Below are positions 1 through 7,736 of a DNA stretch of 26,678 nucleotides, piece by piece (positions within the stretch are counted from its first letter, which is position 1; each line of letters begins with the position of its first letter). The notes beneath the pieces are model-generated. The model made no database searches and was not told the origin of the DNA. It was given only the letters and a program-made list of their open reading frames with translations. Origin of the DNA: a virus. The stretch is from positions 1-26,678 of IMG/VR virus record IMGVR_UViG_3300049846_000539; one strand, given 5' to 3'. The translations under genes were made by a program, and so were the position numbers.

Positions 1-1
1 G

Positions 2-1360
2 CCCTATGCCCGCAATGCCCGGACCCACACCGCGGAGCAGGTCGCGCAGATCGCGTCGAGCATCCGCGAGTGGGGATGGACGAACCCGGTGCTGATCGAC
101 CCCGATGGGACGATCATCGCGGGACATGCGCGCGTGATGGCGGCTGAAAGCCTGAAGATCGCCGAAGTTCCGGTGATGATCGCCACCGGGTGGAGCGAAG
201 CGCAGAAGCGGGCCTATGTGCTCGCCGACAACCAGCTTGCGCTGAATGCCGGCTGGGACGAGGCGCTGCTGAAGGTTGAGGTCGCGGACCTGCAGGGCAT
301 GGGCTTCGACCTGCCCCTTCTGGGCTTCGAGGCGGGCGACCTGGACCGGCTCCTCGGCGCGCCGGTTGCGCAGGGGGCGCCACAGGGCGGGACGCGGGCG
401 GAGGGGGAAGACGACCCCGCGGACGCGGAGCCGACGCCACCACGCGCCGCCGTGACGCGGACGGGCGACCTCTGGTGCATGGGCGGGCAGCGCCTCCTCT
501 GCGGGGACAGCACCCGGGGGGAGAACGTCGAGCGCGTCCTCGCCGGCGACGAGATCGCGCTGCTGTTCACGAGCCCGCCCTACGGCAACCAGCGGAACTA
601 CACCACCGGCGGGATCTCGGACTGGGATCGGCTGATGCAGGGGGTGTTCGGCGCCGCCGGCGGCTTCGTCCGCGCCAACGGGCAGGTGCTGGTCAACCTC
701 GGTCTGATCCACCGCGAGGGCGAGTGGATCCCGTACTGGGATGGCTGGATCGGCTGGATGAAGGCGCAGGGCTGGCGCCGGTTCGGGCTCTACTGCTGGG
801 ACCAGGGACCCGGGCTGCCTGGCGACTGGAACGGCAGGCTCTCGCCCGCCTTCGAGTTCGTCTTCCATTTCAACCGCGAGGCGCGGCGGCCGAACAAGAT
901 CATCCCCTGCCGCTGGGCAGGGCACGTCAACGAGTCGCACGGCGGCATGCGAGCGAAGGACGGCACGGTCGGCGAGTGGGTGCATGCTGGCCGCGGCGTC
1001 CAGGACTTCCGGATCCCCGACAGCGTCCTGCGAATCACCCGTCACAAGGCGCGCGGGATCGAGACGGAGCACCCCGCGGTGTTCCCGGTGCTGCTGCCCG
1101 AGTTCGTGATCCAGTCCTACACCGACCCCGGCGAGGTGGTGTTCGAACCCTTCGGCGGCTCCGGTACCAGCCTGCTCGCGGCGGAGCGGAACGCGCGTCG
1201 CGGTCGCGCCATCGAGCTTGCCCCAGCCTATGTCGACCTCGCCGTCGCGCGCTGGAAGATGCTCCACCCGGATGCGCCGGTGACGCTGGACGGCGACGGG
1301 CGAACCTACGAGGCGATCGCCGCGGAGCGGCAGCGGGAGGGCGTCGCCGATGCCGCATAG
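2..1360 (+). CDS. ParB-like domain fused to DNA methyltransferase, probably N4-cytosine type (5' truncated by window edge)
   Basis: The reading frame is open from base 2. The first residues (PYARNARTHTAEQVAQIASS) match the inside of the next gene's N-terminus, so about 15 residues including the start lie outside the window. A ParB/sulfiredoxin-like domain (GHARVMAAE, then LADNQLALNAGWDE) is followed by a beta-class amino-methyltransferase: motif IV TSPPYGNQRNY comes first and the SAM-binding motif EPFGGSGTSLLAAERN lies near the C-terminus. A (T/S)SPPY motif IV is usual for N4-cytosine enzymes, whereas DPPY marks N6-adenine, so cytosine-N4 methylation is inferred. Such fusions are common beside phage terminase genes and may protect or mark packaged DNA. 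No partner endonuclease is visible here. The stop overlaps the next start by 11 bases. The family call is firm; the modified base is a prediction. Confidence 0.88.
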   Translation, partial: PYARNARTHTAEQVAQIASSIREWGWTNPVLIDPDGTIIAGHARVMAAESLKIAEVPVMIATGWSEAQKRAYVLADNQLALNAGWDEALLKVEVADLQGMGFDLPLLGFEAGDLDRLLGAPVAQGAPQGGTRAEGEDDPADAEPTPPRAAVTRTGDLWCMGGQRLLCGDSTRGENVERVLAGDEIALLFTSPPYGNQRNYTTGGISDWDRLMQGVFGAAGGFVRANGQVLVNLGLIHREGEWIPYWDGWIGWMKAQGWRRFGLYCWDQGPGLPGDWNGRLSPAFEFVFHFNREARRPNKIIPCRWAGHVNESHGGMRAKDGTVGEWVHAGRGVQDFRIPDSVLRITRHKARGIETEHPAVFPVLLPEFVIQSYTDPGEVVFEPFGGSGTSLLAAERNARRGRAIELAPAYVDLAVARWKMLHPDAPVTLDGDGRTYEAIAAERQREGVADAA

Positions 1361-2585
1361 CCTGGCGATCGAGACCTTCCCCCTCGTCGCGCTGATCCCC
1401 TACGCGCGGAACGCCCGCACCCATTCGGATGCCCAGGTCGGCCAGATCGCCGCCAGCATCCGCGAGTTCGGCTTCACTAACCCGGTCCTGGTGGATCGCG
1501 GCGGCGTCCTCATCGCCGGCCATGGCCGCGTCCTGGCGGCCAAGCTGCTCGGCATGGTCGAGGTCCCCGCCATCCGGCTCGGCCACCTGACTGAGTCCCA
1601 GGCTCGCGCGCTGCGCCTGGCCGACAACCAGCTGGCCCTCAACTCGGGCTGGGACGAGGAGATGCTCCGGCTCGAGCTGGGCGACCTCCGCGGCATCGGC
1701 GTCGATCTGTCGCTCCTGGGCTTCGGCGAGGGCGACCTGGCGCGGCTGATGGGCGGTGGCCGCGGGGGCAAGACCGACCCGGACGAAACCCCCGAGGTTC
1801 AGGCCACGCCGGTGTCGCAGCCCCTCGATCTCTGGATCCTGGGCGGCCATCGGATCATCTGCGGGAGCAGCACCGACCCGGCGACGGTCGAGCGGGTCCT
1901 CGGCGCGGTGCGGCCGCACCTGATGGTCACCGACCCGCCCTATGGCGTCGAGTACGATCCGGCCTGGCGCAATCGCGCCGGCGTCAGCACGACGAAGCGC
2001 ACCGGCGTGGTGCTCAACGACGACCGTGCGGACTGGCGTGAAGCCTGGGCGCTGTTCCCGGGCGAGGTCGCCTACGTTTGGCACGGCGCGCTGCACGCAG
2101 CGACGGTGGCCGAGAGCCTGATGGCCAGCGGCTTCGAGATCCGGTCGCAGATCATCTGGGCGAAGGACCGGCTGGTGCTCGGCCGCGGCCACTACCACTG
2201 GCAGCACGAGCCCGCGTGGTATGCGGTCCGCGGCAAGGGGCACTGGGCCGGCGACCGGAAGCAGACGACCCTCTGGCACATCGCCACGAAGGGCCAGGAC
2301 AGCGACACGGTGCACAGCACCCAGAAGCCGGTCGAGTGCATGCGCCGGCCGATCGAGAACAACAGCAGCCCGGGCCAGGCGGTCTACGAGCCCTTCAGCG
2401 GATCCGGCACCACCATCATCGCCGCGCAGCAGACCGACCGGTGCTGCCACGCGGTGGAGTTGAACCCGCTCTACGTCGACGTCGCGGTGCGCCGCTGGCA
2501 GGCCTTCACCGGCCAGGTCGCGCTCCTGGATGGAGGCGGTACCTTCGCGGAGACCGAGGCGGAGCGGCTGAAAGCAGCAGCATGA
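1350..2585 (+). CDS. ParB-like domain fused to N6-adenine DNA methyltransferase
   Basis: A 411-residue protein starting at ATG 1350 inside the end of the previous gene. Residues about 15-130 form a ParB-like N-terminal domain (LIPYARNARTHSDAQVGQIA, IAGHGRVLAAK, LADNQLALNSGWDE) that is clearly paralogous to the upstream protein. The C-terminal half is a beta-class methyltransferase: motif IV VTDPPYGVEYDP, then EPFSGSGTTIIAAQQ as the SAM-binding motif I and ELNPLYVDVAVRRWQ. DPPY predicts transfer of a methyl group from SAM to adenine N6. It ends in an ATGA overlap with the terminase small subunit gene, so it is probably co-transcribed with packaging genes. With no restriction partner visible it is best read as an orphan phage methyltransferase, for example against host restriction. 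Target sequence unknown. Confidence 0.9.
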   Translation: MPHSLAIETFPLVALIPYARNARTHSDAQVGQIAASIREFGFTNPVLVDRGGVLIAGHGRVLAAKLLGMVEVPAIRLGHLTESQARALRLADNQLALNSGWDEEMLRLELGDLRGIGVDLSLLGFGEGDLARLMGGGRGGKTDPDETPEVQATPVSQPLDLWILGGHRIICGSSTDPATVERVLGAVRPHLMVTDPPYGVEYDPAWRNRAGVSTTKRTGVVLNDDRADWREAWALFPGEVAYVWHGALHAATVAESLMASGFEIRSQIIWAKDRLVLGRGHYHWQHEPAWYAVRGKGHWAGDRKQTTLWHIATKGQDSDTVHSTQKPVECMRRPIENNSSPGQAVYEPFSGSGTTIIAAQQTDRCCHAVELNPLYVDVAVRRWQAFTGQVALLDGGGTFAETEAERLKAAA

Positions 2586-3061
2586 CCCGCGGCCGCAAGC
2601 CGAAGCCTACCCACCTGCGGCTGGTCACCGGGAACCCGGGCAAGCGGGCTCTCCCGAAAGCCGAAGCGAAGGTGGTACCGGCGCTGCCGTCGCCGCCGCC
2701 ACACCTCTCGGACGAGGCCAAGGTCGAGTGGGGCCGGATCTCCGAGGACCTGTTCAAGGTCGGGCTGCTCTCCGGCATCGATCGCGCCGCCCTCGCCGCC
2801 TACTGCCAGGCCTACGGACGCTGGGTGCAGGCGGAGAAGTCGCTGGCGGAGATGGCGAAGCGGGACCTGCTCACCGCCGGCCTGCTGATCAAGACGACCA
2901 ACGGCAACGCGATCCAGAACCCGCTGGTCGGCATCGCCAACAAGGCCGCGGCGGACATGGTCCGGTATGCCGCCGAGTTCGGGATGACACCGAGTGCCCG
3001 CAGCCGGATCGACGCAGAAGCGCCCCGTCCGCCGGCGGACCCCGCCTCCGCCTACTTCTGA
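2582..3061 (+). CDS. terS: Terminase small subunit, P27 family
   Basis: A 159-residue protein whose ATG overlaps the previous stop (ATGA). The N-terminus MTRGRKPKPTHLRLVTGNPG and the following proline-rich linker ending in PPHLSDEAKVEW are characteristic of phage terminase small subunits of the P27 (phage phi-27) family. The central helical region (IDRAALAAYCQAYGRWVQAE) and the TPSARSRI motif near the end complete the family pattern. Small terminases recognise viral DNA and feed it to the large-subunit motor at the portal. Length is typical and the large subunit follows directly, overlapping this gene by 68 bases in another frame. High confidence from motifs plus position. Confidence 0.93.
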   Translation: MTRGRKPKPTHLRLVTGNPGKRALPKAEAKVVPALPSPPPHLSDEAKVEWGRISEDLFKVGLLSGIDRAALAAYCQAYGRWVQAEKSLAEMAKRDLLTAGLLIKTTNGNAIQNPLVGIANKAAADMVRYAAEFGMTPSARSRIDAEAPRPPADPASAYF

Positions 3062-4907
3062 GGGGCCGGCGGATCCCGCCACCGCATGGGCGCAGGAGGT
3101 GGTGGCAGGTCGCGTGGTCGCGGGTCCCCATGTCCGGAATGCCTGCCGTCGCCACCTGGACGACCTGAAGCACGGTCCGCGCCGCGGGCTGGTCTGGGAT
3201 CTCGAAGCCGCCAACAGGGCGATTCGCTTCTTCCCCGATGTGCTGCGGCTGAACGGGGGGCAGTTCGAGGGCAAGCCCTTCGCGCTCCATCCGTCGCAGC
3301 AGTTCCGCATCGGCTCGCTGTTCGGCTGGAAGCGGGCCGACGGCACGCGCCGGTTCCGCCGGTTCTACGACGAGGAGGCCAAGGGGAACGGGAAGTCGCC
3401 GCTGCTCGCCGGCATCGGCATGTGGTGCTTGCTGGCAGACAAAGAGCAGCGCGCGGAGGTCTATGCCGCGGCGTCGAAGAAGGACCAGGCGATGGTCCTC
3501 TTCCGTGACGCGGTGGCCATGTTCCAGCAGTCGCCGGCGATCGCCTCGCGCCTGACGCCCTCCGGAGGCAACCCGGTCTGGAACTTGGCGGACCTGTCCA
3601 CCGGCAGCTTCTTCCGCCCCATCAGCAGCGACGATGGGCAGTCCGGTCCGCGCCCGTCCTGCGCGCTCTGCGACGAGGTGCACGAGCACCGCAACGGCAC
3701 CATGATCGAGATGCTGGAGCGGGGCTTCAAGTTCCGGCGCCAGCCGCTCCTGGTCATGGCCACGAACAGCGGCAGCGATCGCAAGTCGGTCTGCTGGCAG
3801 GAGCATCAGCACGCGGTCCGCGTCGCCGCCGGTACCAGGGAGCCCGATGCCGAGTTCACCTATGTCGGCGAGGTGATCGACGACGAGACCTTCGCCTTCG
3901 TCTGCAGCCTGGATCCCGGCGACGATCCCCTCGAGGACCCGTCCTGCTGGGTGAAGGCGAACCCGCTGCTCGATGTGACCGTGACGACCGAGTACCTCGC
4001 CGGTGTGGTGCGGCAGGCCAAGGCGATCCCGGGGAAGCTGAACAACATCCTCCGGCTTCACTTCTGCGTCTGGACCGAGTCCGACAGCGCGTGGATGGCG
4101 CGGCCGACCCTCGAGGCCTGCCTGCACGTTTTCGAGCCCCAGGACCACAGCGGCGCCAGCCTCTACGTCGGCGTCGACCTCTCCGCCACGCAGGATCTGA
4201 CCGCCATCGGCTTCTGCGTGCCGACCGGCTTCGTCGACATGCCGCGGGACGATGGCACCACCGCCAGGCTCCCGACCTTCGACGCGTGGGTCGAGGCCTG
4301 GACGCCAGGCAGCACGCTGCATGAGCGGGCTCTGCGCGACCAGGCACCCTACGACGTCTGGGTCGCGGATGGCTGGCTCAACTCGGTGCCGGGCAAGATC
4401 GTCCGCTTCGACTTCGTCGCTGCGCGGATCGCCGAGGTGGCGGGCCTCTACGACATCAAGGCGGTCGCCTACGACCGCTACGGCTTCAAACGGTTCTTCG
4501 AGCCGGAACTCGAAAGCTTCGGCCTGACGCTGCCGATCGTGGAGCACCCGCAGGGCGGCAAGAAGAAGGGCGCGGAGAGCGGCCTCTGGATGCCAGGCAG
4601 CAAGACGGTGCTCGAGGGCGCGCTGCTCGACGGGCGGATCCGGCTGCTGAACTCCCCGGTCCTGATCTCCGCGATGATGTCGGCGGTGGTCGAAGAGGAT
4701 GCGTGGGGCAATGCGTGGTTCTCGAAGCGCCGCGCCACCAACCGGATTGACCCGCTGATCGCGCTGGCGATGGCGGTTGGCGCGGCGTCTGCCGGCACCA
4801 ACCGCGTGCAATCCATCTACGACGATCCATCCGCATGGGATGCCGAGCCGGCTGCCGCGCAGCCTGAGCCCGTCTCTGGCGGCTGGGATGATGAGGACGA
4901 GTGGTGA
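2994..4907 (+). CDS. terL: Terminase large subunit (packaging ATPase and nuclease)
   Basis: A 637-residue protein of the HK97-type large terminase family, the motor that pumps DNA into the prohead and cuts concatemers. The N-terminal ATPase domain has a Walker A-like P-loop KGNGKS at residues 130-135 and a Walker B-like CALCDEVHEH with D227/E228. The C-terminal RNase H-like nuclease domain starts at YVGVDLSATQDLTAIGF (D395) and ends with the usual RIDPLIALAMAVGAA. The GTG at 2994 is the first start in the open frame and overlaps terS by 68 bases; conserved sequence begins near residue 27 (ADPATAWAQEVVAG), so a later GTG is possible. The stop overlaps the portal ATG (TGATG). Function certain, start less so. 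Confidence 0.95.
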   Translation: MPAAGSTQKRPVRRRTPPPPTSEGPADPATAWAQEVVAGRVVAGPHVRNACRRHLDDLKHGPRRGLVWDLEAANRAIRFFPDVLRLNGGQFEGKPFALHPSQQFRIGSLFGWKRADGTRRFRRFYDEEAKGNGKSPLLAGIGMWCLLADKEQRAEVYAAASKKDQAMVLFRDAVAMFQQSPAIASRLTPSGGNPVWNLADLSTGSFFRPISSDDGQSGPRPSCALCDEVHEHRNGTMIEMLERGFKFRRQPLLVMATNSGSDRKSVCWQEHQHAVRVAAGTREPDAEFTYVGEVIDDETFAFVCSLDPGDDPLEDPSCWVKANPLLDVTVTTEYLAGVVRQAKAIPGKLNNILRLHFCVWTESDSAWMARPTLEACLHVFEPQDHSGASLYVGVDLSATQDLTAIGFCVPTGFVDMPRDDGTTARLPTFDAWVEAWTPGSTLHERALRDQAPYDVWVADGWLNSVPGKIVRFDFVAARIAEVAGLYDIKAVAYDRYGFKRFFEPELESFGLTLPIVEHPQGGKKKGAESGLWMPGSKTVLEGALLDGRIRLLNSPVLISAMMSAVVEEDAWGNAWFSKRRATNRIDPLIALAMAVGAASAGTNRVQSIYDDPSAWDAEPAAAQPEPVSGGWDDEDEW

Positions 4908-6247
4908 TGGCAGGATGGCTCTCGCGCATCCTCGGCGCCCGCCGCTCCACTGAGCGGTATGACCCGCAGGACAGCCGCATTCCGTATCAGGGGCGCACGC
5001 TCGCCGGGGTCTATGTGGACCCGGATCGCGCGCTTACGAATAGCGTGGTTTGGGCGTGCGTCGGCTATCTGTCGTCCACCGTGGCGCAGCTTCCATGGCA
5101 GGTGAAGCGGGAACTGGCGAATGGCGGGTCGGAGGTTGTGCGCCGGCATCCGGTGGACACCGTCCTTGCTTGGCGGCCGAATCCTGAGTGGTCGCCGTTC
5201 CAGTTCCGCGAGACGATGGTCGGATGGGCGCTGCTGCGCGGGAATGGCTACGCGGAGATCGTGCGCGACGCTGCCGGCCGGGTGTCGGAGTTGTGGCCGA
5301 TCCATCCCGACAAGGTCGAGGTGCGCCGCGACACGGCGACGGATCGCCTGTTCTACGAGGTGCAGACCGGCGCGGGGAAGATCGACCTCGACCCGATGGA
5401 CGTGTTCCATCTGCGCGGGTTCGGGGATGGGCCGGTCGGGCTGAACGTGGCCGAATATGCCGCGCAGTCCATCGGCTGGGCGCAGGCCGCGGAACTGTTT
5501 GGTGCGTCGTTCTTCGGCAACGGCATGAATACGGGCGGCTTCATTGAGGTGAAGTCGGGTCTGAGCGCGGACGGCAAGACTCGGTTGCGCGCGGAACTGG
5601 ATAGGAAGCATCGCGGGCCGCGCAACGCGAATACGTGGATGATTCTCGACGCTGAGATGACTGCGAAGAAGCTGGCAGCGACGCCGGACGAAGCGCAGTT
5701 CGTGGCGACGATGCAGCATCAGGTCGAGACGATCTGCCGTTGGTTCCGCGTGCCGCCGCATAAGGTGATGCACCTCCTGCGCGGGACATTCTCAAACATC
5801 GAGCATCAGTCTATCGAGGTCGTGGTGGACAGCGTGACGCCGTGGGTAACGCGGCTGGAGCAGGAAGCTGACTATAAGCTGTTCGGCAGCAACCGTCAGG
5901 GGCTCTTCACCGACATCGACCTGACCGGCTTGCTGCGCGGCGATGCAAGCGCGCGCGGCACCTATTACCAGATGATGCGGAACGTCGGCGCGATCAACGC
6001 GAACGAAATCCGCGCCCGTGAAGGCATGAACCCTATCGGGGACGACGGCGACAAGTACGTCATGCAGGGCCAATACACGACGCTCGATATGCTCGGGCAA
6101 GAGCCCGCCCCGGCCCCCGCTGCGCCTGCCGCACCCGAGCCCGCGCATCAGGAAGACACGCCATCGCAGCAGGCGGCGGCCTGGCGGATCAGCACGATGG
6201 CGGCGGCGCTCGACGTGGCCGACCCGGAGACGGTTGATGCCGTTTGA
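4907..6247 (+). CDS. Portal protein, HK97 family
   Basis: A 446-residue portal protein that would form the dodecameric ring at the capsid vertex through which DNA enters and leaves. Supporting segments are the N-terminal [11 protein letters not shown]-like region ([20 protein letters not shown]), [59 protein letters not shown] and [10 protein letters not shown], all in the order of HK97-type portals. The ATG at 4907 is chosen over an in-frame GTG at 4901 because it sits in a TGATG overlap with the terminase stop and has an upstream GAGG. The C-terminal 60 residues are Pro/Ala-rich and probably disordered. The gene overlaps the next by 11 bases. Position between terminase and head protease is canonical. 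Confidence 0.95.
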   Translation: MAGWLSRILGARRSTERYDPQDSRIPYQGRTLAGVYVDPDRALTNSVVWACVGYLSSTVAQLPWQVKRELANGGSEVVRRHPVDTVLAWRPNPEWSPFQFRETMVGWALLRGNGYAEIVRDAAGRVSELWPIHPDKVEVRRDTATDRLFYEVQTGAGKIDLDPMDVFHLRGFGDGPVGLNVAEYAAQSIGWAQAAELFGASFFGNGMNTGGFIEVKSGLSADGKTRLRAELDRKHRGPRNANTWMILDAEMTAKKLAATPDEAQFVATMQHQVETICRWFRVPPHKVMHLLRGTFSNIEHQSIEVVVDSVTPWVTRLEQEADYKLFGSNRQGLFTDIDLTGLLRGDASARGTYYQMMRNVGAINANEIRAREGMNPIGDDGDKYVMQGQYTTLDMLGQEPAPAPAAPAAPEPAHQEDTPSQQAAAWRISTMAAALDVADPETVDAV

Positions 6248-6980
6248 CCAGCCGATACAGCCGCAGAACGAGCGCCGCGCGCCGCTGCTGGAGGCGGTGG
6301 CGCAGGCGACTGAGCGCAGCATGCGGACGCTTCTGCGGCTGGTGTCGCGGGTGTCGGCGCTTGAGGCGCGCGCGCCCGTTGCTGGCCCGCAGGGCGAGCG
6401 TGGTGACGTGGGACCGCAGGGCTTGCAGGGCGAAATGGGGCCGCAGGGTCTCATGGGGCCAAAGGGAGACCGTGGTGAGCCCGGCATTCCGGGCGAGCGC
6501 GGCCCGCAGGGCGACATCGGGCCGCGTGGTCTTCAAGGCGTCCAGGGCGAGCGCGGGGAGCCCGGCAAGGACGGGCGCGACGGGCGCGAAGGCCGCGATG
6601 GCGTGTCGATTGTTGCCGCGGATGTGGACGAAGCCGGCGCGCTGCTGCTGCGCTACTCGGACGGCCGCGAACATCGGGCGGGGCTAGTCATTGGTCCACC
6701 CGGCCCGCGTGGCGCGCAGGGCGATCAGGGGCCGCAGGGTGAGCGCGGCGAAAAGGGCGACCTCGGGCCGCGTGGTGCCAAAGGCGACACCGGCCCAAAG
6801 GGCGACAAGGGTGACCGCGGCGAGATGGGGCTTCCGGGCGCTGACGGCCGCGACGCCGAGCTGGTGCTGATGAGCGAGCCCGCGCCGGCCGACCTGACCG
6901 CCAAGGACTTGCCGCGCCTGCATTGGCGCGAGTTGCAGATCGGCGCAGCGACGTTTCGTGTGCTGACGCTGGAGGACTGA
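6237..6980 (+). CDS. Collagen-like protein between portal and head protease
   Basis: A 247-residue protein not recognised as a named phage family. Residues 1-49 hold a predicted amphipathic helix ([20 protein letters not shown]) that could act as a trimerising coiled coil. Residues 50-121 are 24 uninterrupted Gly-X-Y triplets. Residues 122-152 form a non-collagen interruption ([20 protein letters not shown]) and residues 153-206 are 18 more triplets. A 41-residue C-terminal piece follows. Collagen-like repeats in phages usually lie in tail fibres, where they form trimeric rods; here the gene sits inside the portal-protease head block. ATG 6237 overlaps the portal stop by 11 bases and is preferred over TTG 6234. 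A head fibre or portal/neck appendage is inferred. The repeats are certain, the role is not. Confidence 0.85.
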   Translation: MPFDQPIQPQNERRAPLLEAVAQATERSMRTLLRLVSRVSALEARAPVAGPQGERGDVGPQGLQGEMGPQGLMGPKGDRGEPGIPGERGPQGDIGPRGLQGVQGERGEPGKDGRDGREGRDGVSIVAADVDEAGALLLRYSDGREHRAGLVIGPPGPRGAQGDQGPQGERGEKGDLGPRGAKGDTGPKGDKGDRGEMGLPGADGRDAELVLMSEPAPADLTAKDLPRLHWRELQIGAATFRVLTLED

Positions 6981-6984
6981 CCCC

Positions 6985-7647
6985 ATGTCCATCGTGATGC
7001 GCGCCGCGAAGGGCGACGGCGAAGTCCTGATCTATGACGGCATCGGCGCCGATTTCTGGGGCGACGGCGTGACCGCCAAGGGCTTCGCGAAGGAACTGTC
7101 GGACCTCGGCGCGGTCAACAGCCTGACCATCCGCATCAACAGCGGCGGCGGCGACGTGTGGGACGGCATCGCCATTCACGAAGCCATCGCGCGCCACCCG
7201 GCGGCGAAGAAGACGGTCGTGGTGGACGGCCTTGCTGCGTCCATCGCGAGTGTCATCGCCATGGCGGGCGACGAAATCCGCATCGCGCCTGGCGGCTTCT
7301 TCATGGTTCACAATGCATGGTCGATGAGCGTCGGCGATGCCGCGACCATGCGGAAGACGGCGGAACTTCTTGATAGCGTGTCGGGCCAGATGGCTAACAT
7401 CTACGCCGCGCGCACCGGCAAGCCGGCCGCAAAAATCAAGGAATGGATGAACGCCGAGACGTGGTTTGACGCAGAGACGGCGGTCAGCAACGGCTTCGCA
7501 GACGCCAAATCCCAAGACGTGGTGAAGGTCGCCGCGTCGCTCGACTATTCCCGTTTTCGCAACGTGCCGCGCCAGCTTCGCGGCGCTGTTCCGACGCCAC
7601 GCCTCGACGCGCTGGCAGCAAAGATCGCGGCAAAACGCCGCACCTAA
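6985..7647 (+). CDS. Head maturation protease, ClpP-like (S14 family)
   Basis: A 220-residue ClpP-type serine protease that in HK97-like phages cleaves the scaffold (delta) domain of the capsid protein during prohead maturation. The family signature is visible: INSGGGDVWDGIAIHEAI, the nucleophile context VDGLAASIASVIAMAGDE with S86 as likely catalytic serine, GGFFMVHNAWS with H109 as catalytic histidine, and a C-terminal WFDAETAVSNGFAD that supplies the usual acidic residue. Length matches phage ClpP-like proteases. A strong ribosome binding site GGAGGA lies 8 bases before the ATG, within the end of the collagen-like gene. It directly precedes the major capsid gene, as expected. Confidence 0.95.
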   Translation: MSIVMRAAKGDGEVLIYDGIGADFWGDGVTAKGFAKELSDLGAVNSLTIRINSGGGDVWDGIAIHEAIARHPAAKKTVVVDGLAASIASVIAMAGDEIRIAPGGFFMVHNAWSMSVGDAATMRKTAELLDSVSGQMANIYAARTGKPAAKIKEWMNAETWFDAETAVSNGFADAKSQDVVKVAASLDYSRFRNVPRQLRGAVPTPRLDALAAKIAAKRRT

Positions 7648-7648
7648 A

Positions 7649-7664
7649 TTCCGCACCCGCGGAA
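7649..7664 (+). other. Perfect hairpin just after the protease stop
   Basis: TTCCGC (7649-7654) and GCGGAA (7659-7664) form a 6 bp stem with an ACCC loop, starting one base after the protease stop codon. There is no T tract, so it is not a classic intrinsic terminator. It could protect or mark the 3' end of the upstream message, ahead of the capsid leader element. Confidence 0.4.
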
Positions 7665-7667
7665 GGC

Positions 7668-7736
7668 CCCTATCAGCCCTTGGGCAAGGCTTTGGACCGT
7701 CGAGAGACGGCCCGTCCCTGAGATGGAGCCTACCAC
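7668..7736 (+). promoter_or_regulatory. Structured leader element, copy A (before major capsid gene)
   Basis: This 69-base leader aligns end to end with the leader before the tail tube gene (17528-17596). Its core is a hairpin: CCGTC (7697-7701), GAGA tetraloop (7702-7705, GNRA type) and GACGG (7706-7710), extended across a conserved A-C mismatch (7696/7711) by GG/CC pairs (7694-7695 with 7712-7713). The conserved stretch GTCCC-N2-AGATGGAGCC follows; its GGAG (7725-7728) is the ribosome binding site, 8 bases from ATG. Upstream, CCCTTGGGCAAGGCT is identical in the tube leader. Stem changes relative to the other copies are compensated. Mechanism unknown. Confidence 0.75.

Noticed and set aside
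475-1395. A 306-codon plus-strand frame overlapping the first methyltransferase.
   Set aside because: Arg/Ala/Pro-rich sequence in another frame of a gene with clear catalytic motifs; a shadow.
2889-4811. Long minus-strand open frame of 640 codons opposite the terminase gene, and similar frames at 1035-2450 and 7644-9209.
   Set aside because: They lie antisense to well-recognised genes, have Arg/Ala/Gly/His-rich compositions with no domain, and arise from the high GC at third positions.
4901-4909. GTG 4901 as portal start, TTG 6234 for the collagen-like gene and TTG 16051 for the stopper gene.
   Set aside because: Each has a better ATG or GTG a few bases downstream that sits in a stop-start overlap (4907, 6237, 16063).
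6405-6415. RGD integrin-type motif in the collagen-like protein.
   Set aside because: RGD and KGD arise naturally in Gly-X-Y repeats; nothing suggests cell-adhesion function in a phage.
6258-6687. An alternative plus-strand frame within the collagen-like gene.
   Set aside because: It is a frame-shifted reading of the Gly-X-Y repeats, Arg/Ala/Cys-rich, without a ribosome binding site or domain.
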